Of a stretch of 64,000 nucleotides of DNA, positions 59,061-64,000 are shown piece after piece. The stretch spans positions 47,851,501 through 47,915,500 of the forward strand of contig NC_134370.1 in assembly GCF_035582795.1 (NCBI RefSeq). The letters run 5' to 3'. This DNA comes from Mycteria americana. Taxonomy: Eukaryota; Chordata; Aves; Ciconiiformes; Ciconiidae. Each line of letters opens with the position of its first letter. Positions within the stretch are counted from its first letter, which is position 1. The notes beneath the pieces are model-generated. The model worked only from the letters and a program-made list of their open reading frames with translations. It had not been told where the DNA came from and did no database searches. Both the position numbers and the translations under genes were made by a program.

Positions 59061-59620
59061 ATATTTATGTGTCTATGTATTTATTATGGGTGAGGCTGGT
59101 TGTAGAGCAGTCCAAAAAATGGAAATCCTCTTGTGCAAATCATGCTTTCTTGGAGGAAAGGAGAGCCAGCAGACCAGGGGTGATGAATTGGCCCTGAACT
59201 GTGATGGAATTTTTTTTTTTTAAGACAAAACAATTTCAGGGAAAGGGTCTCCAAAAAAGTCCAGTTTCAGGACGTAGCTCGATTGAATTTGTGGTTCCTG
59301 GCTGCTTGCCTGGAAGGGCCTCTTGTCACTTCTACTTTCTTCCAACAAGGCAGAAGGCAGAACTGACAGCAGCCTTCCCACCAGGCTGTTAGAGAAGCGG
59401 GGAAGCCAGATGCTTTGCCTCCCTGCTCCCTCCCCCTTCTGCGGCCCAAGAGCCAGAGAGCTAAGTTGCTTAACTTTTCCATCTTCACTCTCCAGTGTTC
59501 CTGGTCTGACCCAGCAGGGATCCTGAGGAACGAAATAATGCCTGGTTGTAGGCAGAGTCAGTGCATGTGCACAAAGGGGTTCCTTGCTATTGAGGGATAG
59601 GAGTGTGCACGTCGCACAGT

Positions 59621-59671
59621 AAAGTATCATTATGCTTTTGTACAGAAAAGTAAAATTATACTTTTGTACAG
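59621..59671. repeat. two-copy imperfect tandem duplication, 25/26 bp
   Basis: Copy 1 (59621-59645) and copy 2 (59646-59671) both start AAAGTA or AAAAGTA, share ATTAT-CTTTTGTACAG, and differ by a few substitutions and one indel. This is a local duplication of unknown function. Confidence 0.8.
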
Positions 59672-62600
59672 AGAGTTTATGCAGAGGCACACTGTTGGAA
59701 ATGGGCTGATATACGAGCCTCTTCCCTAGAGCAAAACCAGGACAAATAGTTGTATAATATGATTTTGGAGCTTCCATTCTAAACTCACTTCTAAGCTCAC
59801 TCTCAGCCTGTGCTATTTGTGTAACTGCATATAGGTTACATTGTAGGTGATAGCTAAAATATTCTTATGATTTCTTCTGCAAGGACAGTATGCTCAGCCT
59901 CTTTCTTTTCTTCTTTGTATAGGATTATCATCCTTAGTTGGTAAGAAATGTAAGAAGGTTTCAGTTGCCGTTGAATTAACATTTCTATATGCATCATTTA
60001 ACTAGATAATTTGCTGACTCTAAAATTTTTGTGTAGTCAAATTGGTTGGCTGTTTTAACATTCTTAAGTGCTAGTTAAAATGATGTGGAGAATGGACCCC
60101 TTTCTTTAGATTCAGGGCAGTAGCAGGAGTAAGGTTCTCTAATACACTTTTTTGAGGCCTGACCTGCTCCAAGTCAGGGGTTGTGCATTTCCCAGCAGAC
60201 ATGACCCACAGAGCTCTTGCCCCCCCTTTCCAGTCTGCTGACAACTGCAAAATGGGGTGACAAACTGGTAGTGGATGGCCAGGAAATGACACCCTTTCCC
60301 TTCCCAAGCTCATCTCATTACGAAAAGCTCCAAACACCAGTTAAGATGAGAACCCTTCTCTGCTAAGCTCATCTGTACTGAAACTGGCAGTCTGCGGGCA
60401 AGTGTCTCTGCAACCTGTTGGCTCTGCTGGGGGTCATCCAGACATCTCAAAAAGCAGTGAAATCATAGAGTTTCATTAAAATACCTACTGTCCTTTTCTC
60501 CTCCTCTGTGCTGCTTTGTCTTCTCTGTAGAAGTTATGTCACGGTTTGTCCAGTGTGTGCTTGTACATTCCTTCCTTCTGCCACTGGTCTCTTGGTCCCT
60601 CTGCCACCTTCCCCAGGCAGGGAGAATTGTGATGGAGAAGGCATTCCTCCTCGTTTGGCCTGCATTGCTGCCTGTGCCAACTCAGGCAGGAATGAACATC
60701 AGCCTAGGGCAAACCACAAACGTTTGTGGCCTGCAGCAAGGCAAAAAGTGTTGCCTAGAACAGCCTTTGGAAATATTTTAATTACCCCTGGTTGAACTGG
60801 CAATCAACTAGCTTGAGGTAAAGATCACAAGTGGAGACAAAGTCTAAGGGGAATTTTATGCTTGGAGTCAAATTTCAGCAGCATTTTTGAAGCTTTTCCA
60901 ATTGGTATGGTTTAACACCCATCACCAAACATCCCCAAATCAAAACAGTTCTGATGTACATGGAAAGCAAATCACAGTCGTGCAGCTCTAGCACAGTATT
61001 GTGAGGTGGATGAACACGGGGCTTAGAAAAGAATCAGCCTAACCACTGAGGTCTTTCTGAGCAGCTTTGTAGTCAGAAGACTTCTTTAATGGACTGTAAA
61101 TCAAGAAATGAATTTTATTTTTTGTTTCTCCGGACTTGTCAATGAAAGAAGAGCTTGCATCTGCCTGACTGCTTTCAGATCAAGTCATTTTTGCCAGCCA
61201 AAGCAGATTCTTCTTGCCTGCTTCCAAGAGGCATGAGCCTTAAACAACTGGTCTCAGAGTGGGGTGTCTCTACAGTCTTAGCCATGAAGAGAGGTGATTA
61301 TTCCTAATAATTCAGTTTCCCATAAGGAAATTATCACACAGAGAGAGGCGTGCACTTTCCTCTCTTCTGTCGACATGCGCTGCTAGAAAGATTTATTTCA
61401 GTAATAAGGTCTTTGCAGTGAAACTTAACAAAAATGAGGGGGCAATTTTATTAATTATATATTTTACAGTTAATGAAACATAATATTTAACAGAAGTAAT
61501 TGCAGGCATCTGCCTTGATGGCACAATTCATTTTCAGTAATAAACGGTTTGTGTGTCCCTTTGTTGGACTGATCAGTTACAGAGACAAATCCTGCCTCGT
61601 GCTAAGCCCCTCTTACCTCTTTTCATTTGCAGGAGATGAAATGTTTTCCTGTTCAGTGTATACGGAAGAGACTGGAGCAGAGCTGCTATCTCTGTAGTAG
61701 TAAAACTACAGTGAAATCTGAATTCTTTGTTCATGTTTCATTGCCTGCTTTGAGGAAAACAGTGATCATGAGATCAGCCTCAGGGTGAGTACAGATACCA
61801 CCCACTCCAGCTCTGCCAACACACTACAATCTATATCTGGTTCTCTCCATTCTTGTCTATCCCTCGCAGCCCTGCTGCAGGCTCTGGTAGGCATAAAAGC
61901 CTTGTTCTACAGGACTCAGATATTTCACCTCTCAAGCTGCTTCTAAGCAGCTTCTTCCATTTCTGCTGAAATATCATGTAGGAGCACTTGTCACTCATCT
62001 CAAGCCATTTTCAAAACCTGGGCATGGATATACATTAGCTGTCCATGTAGTAACTTGACAGGTTGTCAGAGCGTTTGCCCCTTTGGTATCTGATACAAAG
62101 GGTGGCTGGGTGTCTTCTTGTATGCCCTGACATTTGTAGAGTGGGAAAATTTATTTTGCAGTATCACTGATAATTTTTCTATGCTGCTAACATCTTTCAA
62201 GCAGGTTGGTAGATTCTACCTCATGTAGATGTCCATCTCTGACTATCTTTCTGCTACCTGAGGTACACTACAGAGCCTGTGACACACAGTTGAGTGATTT
62301 TTATTCCCTCCACTTGAGGGAAGTATCTTACAACATTTTACACTGGTCCACTGCGATTGACTCATGCCACCTATTTCTGAAATGCAGCCAACAAGGTAAG
62401 AGGAGATTTAGAAAAGTTAACAGGGAGCAGATCAATTTAGGACAAGAAGTAAAAACAAAAGCTGGATAAAACATTGTAAACAGACAAACCCAGCATGCCT
62501 GCTAAACACAGAGCCATCCTGTGTGACAGTGTGACATTCCTTCCTTCTTTTTGTTTTTTTTTTTCTTTAAAAACTGTTGGTGCAGTTGGTGGGTTCTCCC

Positions 62601-62711
62601 CATGGGGTTCACTGCAAATGAACTGTGACTGGTGAAGTCATTAGCTCTAATAGCTATGCACACCTCAAGACAACAGTCCTTCATACGTAAGAGGTTGACG
62701 GGAACTTTTCA

Positions 62712-62830
62712 AGGAGGTGTTTATCTAACAGCATGCCATGGGGATCAGGGTTAGGTCCAGTCTTCTTTAGTGTCTTCATTAATGAGCTGGAAGAGAGGGT
62801 GAACAGCATGTTAATTACATCTAGGATGAA
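62712..62830 (+). mobile_element. CR1 LINE fragment, reverse-transcriptase region
   Basis: In one frame from about 62736 the sequence encodes PWGSGLGPVFFSVFINELEE. This matches the CR1-family ORF2 reverse-transcriptase block G(S)VLGP-LF-(I)FINDL, which follows the catalytic palm region. The match is lost after about 62830. No full ORF2, poly(A)-like tail or 3' octamer repeat is present, so this is a dead fragment. Confidence 0.75.
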
Positions 62831-64000
62831 ACGAAGAGAGAACAAAGCCAAGGGCCAGGGGAAGTCACTGGTGCCAGCCCACCAGAAATGAGTAGGGCTG
62901 GGTTGTATCTGCCATGGACTTTCAGTCTGGCTTCACGCTGGCCTGATTTTGTAAGTAAAATGCAGAGACTTGGGGCTGAGTCTGTGCAACCAGGGCAGTG
63001 GGTTGGGTATTTATAAGGGCATCTGTTAAGCTATAGTGTTGGCTATTCTGCTTTAAAACACAGGTTTTCTGCAGACCCATCTTGTAAATATTTAAATGCA
63101 TGAGTAGCGGAACCAGCAAGTCTGGGTGGAGATTTGCGAGCTGGAGGGAAGCAGAGAGCGTGTGAGTTGCATGTCTCTTTCTCACGTGTCTGCACTTGCA
63201 TGTGCGCGTCTTCCGATACCTTCCAGAGAGATTTTCATCTGAAGAGCTCTGACAGCCTTTCAGGCATCAATCACAGAAGCTCCGCAATAACCCTGCAAGG
63301 TCAGAAGGTGATATCAGATGGGGAAAAGTCTGTGTCTCTGTGTTGTTCCTCAGAGGAGCAATTTGTGCCTGAACAAGGAGAGGTGAACAGAGGGCTAGTG
63401 ACTCTTGCAAGTGTGCACATTTGCTGTAATCAGAGCTTTCATGATTCCTAGAGCCAGGGATGGGAGCCAGGTCTCCTGAACCCCTGTTCTCCGCCTTGAC
63501 CACCAGAAACACTTCCTCCCCACAGAAACCTCACCATGAAACCACCCACAGGAGAACGGCTTTGTTGTTTGGCAGAGAGAGCATAGGCTCTACTCTACTC
63601 AATCCGCAGGCACATTTTTGGGGTTGCGTGTTTACTAAAATCTTGGCTTTGCTGGTCTGGAGAGAATAAAAGTTGATTGTTCACCAGCCAGGGATTGGCG
63701 TCTCCCTGCCTGTACGTGTAAATATCTCTGTACAGCCATACCAGGCCATAGGGAATATTTGTGGTGCAGCAGCCTGCTTGTATTAGAAGCCTTGTCTCCT
63801 GTGGTAAACACGTCTCTTGTTACCTGTTCTCACTGAAGCTTTTCTGGCTTCTCCCTATCCTTTACTTGGCCACTTTGGCTTCAGGGCCTCATGATAGCTG
63901 GATTGATTTATTTATTTAATAATAAAACTTAAAGAACTGGTTGTTTTCCAGATTGCTCTGTCCCAGGCAATGGCTGTCTCTGAGGAGCCAGTTCATGATG
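62831..64000. other. intergenic DNA to the window end
   Basis: No gene or repeat recognised. A plus-strand AATAAA occurs near 63665 and AT-rich DNA near 63905-63930 (TTTATTTATTTAATAATAAAA). There is no exon with splice signals and known protein similarity. Confidence 0.6.

Larger units (their letters stand above)
50901..62711. other. intergenic DNA, no gene recognised
   Basis: No coding gene supported. It contains (TG)n tracts (55482-55496 and 59045-59060), a two-copy 25/26-bp tandem duplication at 59621-59671, and AT-rich stretches with an exact octamer ATTTGCAT near 58303 and TTAATTA motifs near 61450. A 185-codon minus-strand frame (59220-59777) starts with ATG but shows no family resemblance and crosses the tandem duplication. 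Confidence 0.6.

Noticed and set aside
59220-59777. 185-codon minus-strand open frame with ATG
   Set aside because: No recognisable domain or signal peptide; it crosses a local tandem duplication and simple-sequence DNA, and no splice partner is visible.
12000-64000. Search for NEO1 signal-peptide or Ig-domain exons
   Set aside because: No frame carries the expected Ig-domain sequence or a long hydrophobic leader followed by a donor site. NEO1 must start beyond the window or on another contig.

Overview
This window is vertebrate nuclear DNA, almost certainly from a bird. It holds a multi-exon gene with GT-AG introns, a CpG-rich promoter, long gene-free DNA, decayed CR1/L3-type LINE fragments, and one solo LTR of a type I know from avian genomes. 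The LTR resembles the TguLTR5-like group, which points to a neoavian rather than a galliform bird; that last step is inference from memory. Nothing prokaryotic, viral-replicative or CRISPR-like is present.

The only protein-coding gene I can support is ADPGK (ADP-dependent glucokinase), on the minus strand from about 11.53 kb down to 1.86 kb. All seven coding exons can be placed with consensus splice sites and a continuous reading frame, giving 489 residues. The N-terminal hydrophobic signal/anchor, the NxxE motif and the C-terminal GxGD motif with the catalytic Asp are all intact. The 3' UTR runs into positions 1-1863, with a candidate poly(A) signal pair at 1411-1422.

The promoter is a CpG island at about 11.27-11.96 kb. 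It contains a short upstream ORF, a perfect 9+9 bp dyad, and a possible first exon of a divergent plus-strand transcript. An alternating purine-pyrimidine (Z-DNA-type) tract lies just inside intron 1.

From about 12 to 64 kb I see no coding gene. In human, the next gene on this side of ADPGK is NEO1, after a long gap; I searched for its first exons and did not find them. The gap here holds four LINE relics (about 19.96, 48.76, 50.53 and 62.71 kb) and a solo LTR with target-site duplication at 30.14-30.71 kb. It also holds an isolated CpG-dense patch at 25.49-25.62 kb and several AT-rich, homeodomain-motif-rich stretches that could be conserved enhancers. Short simple repeats and hairpins make up the rest.
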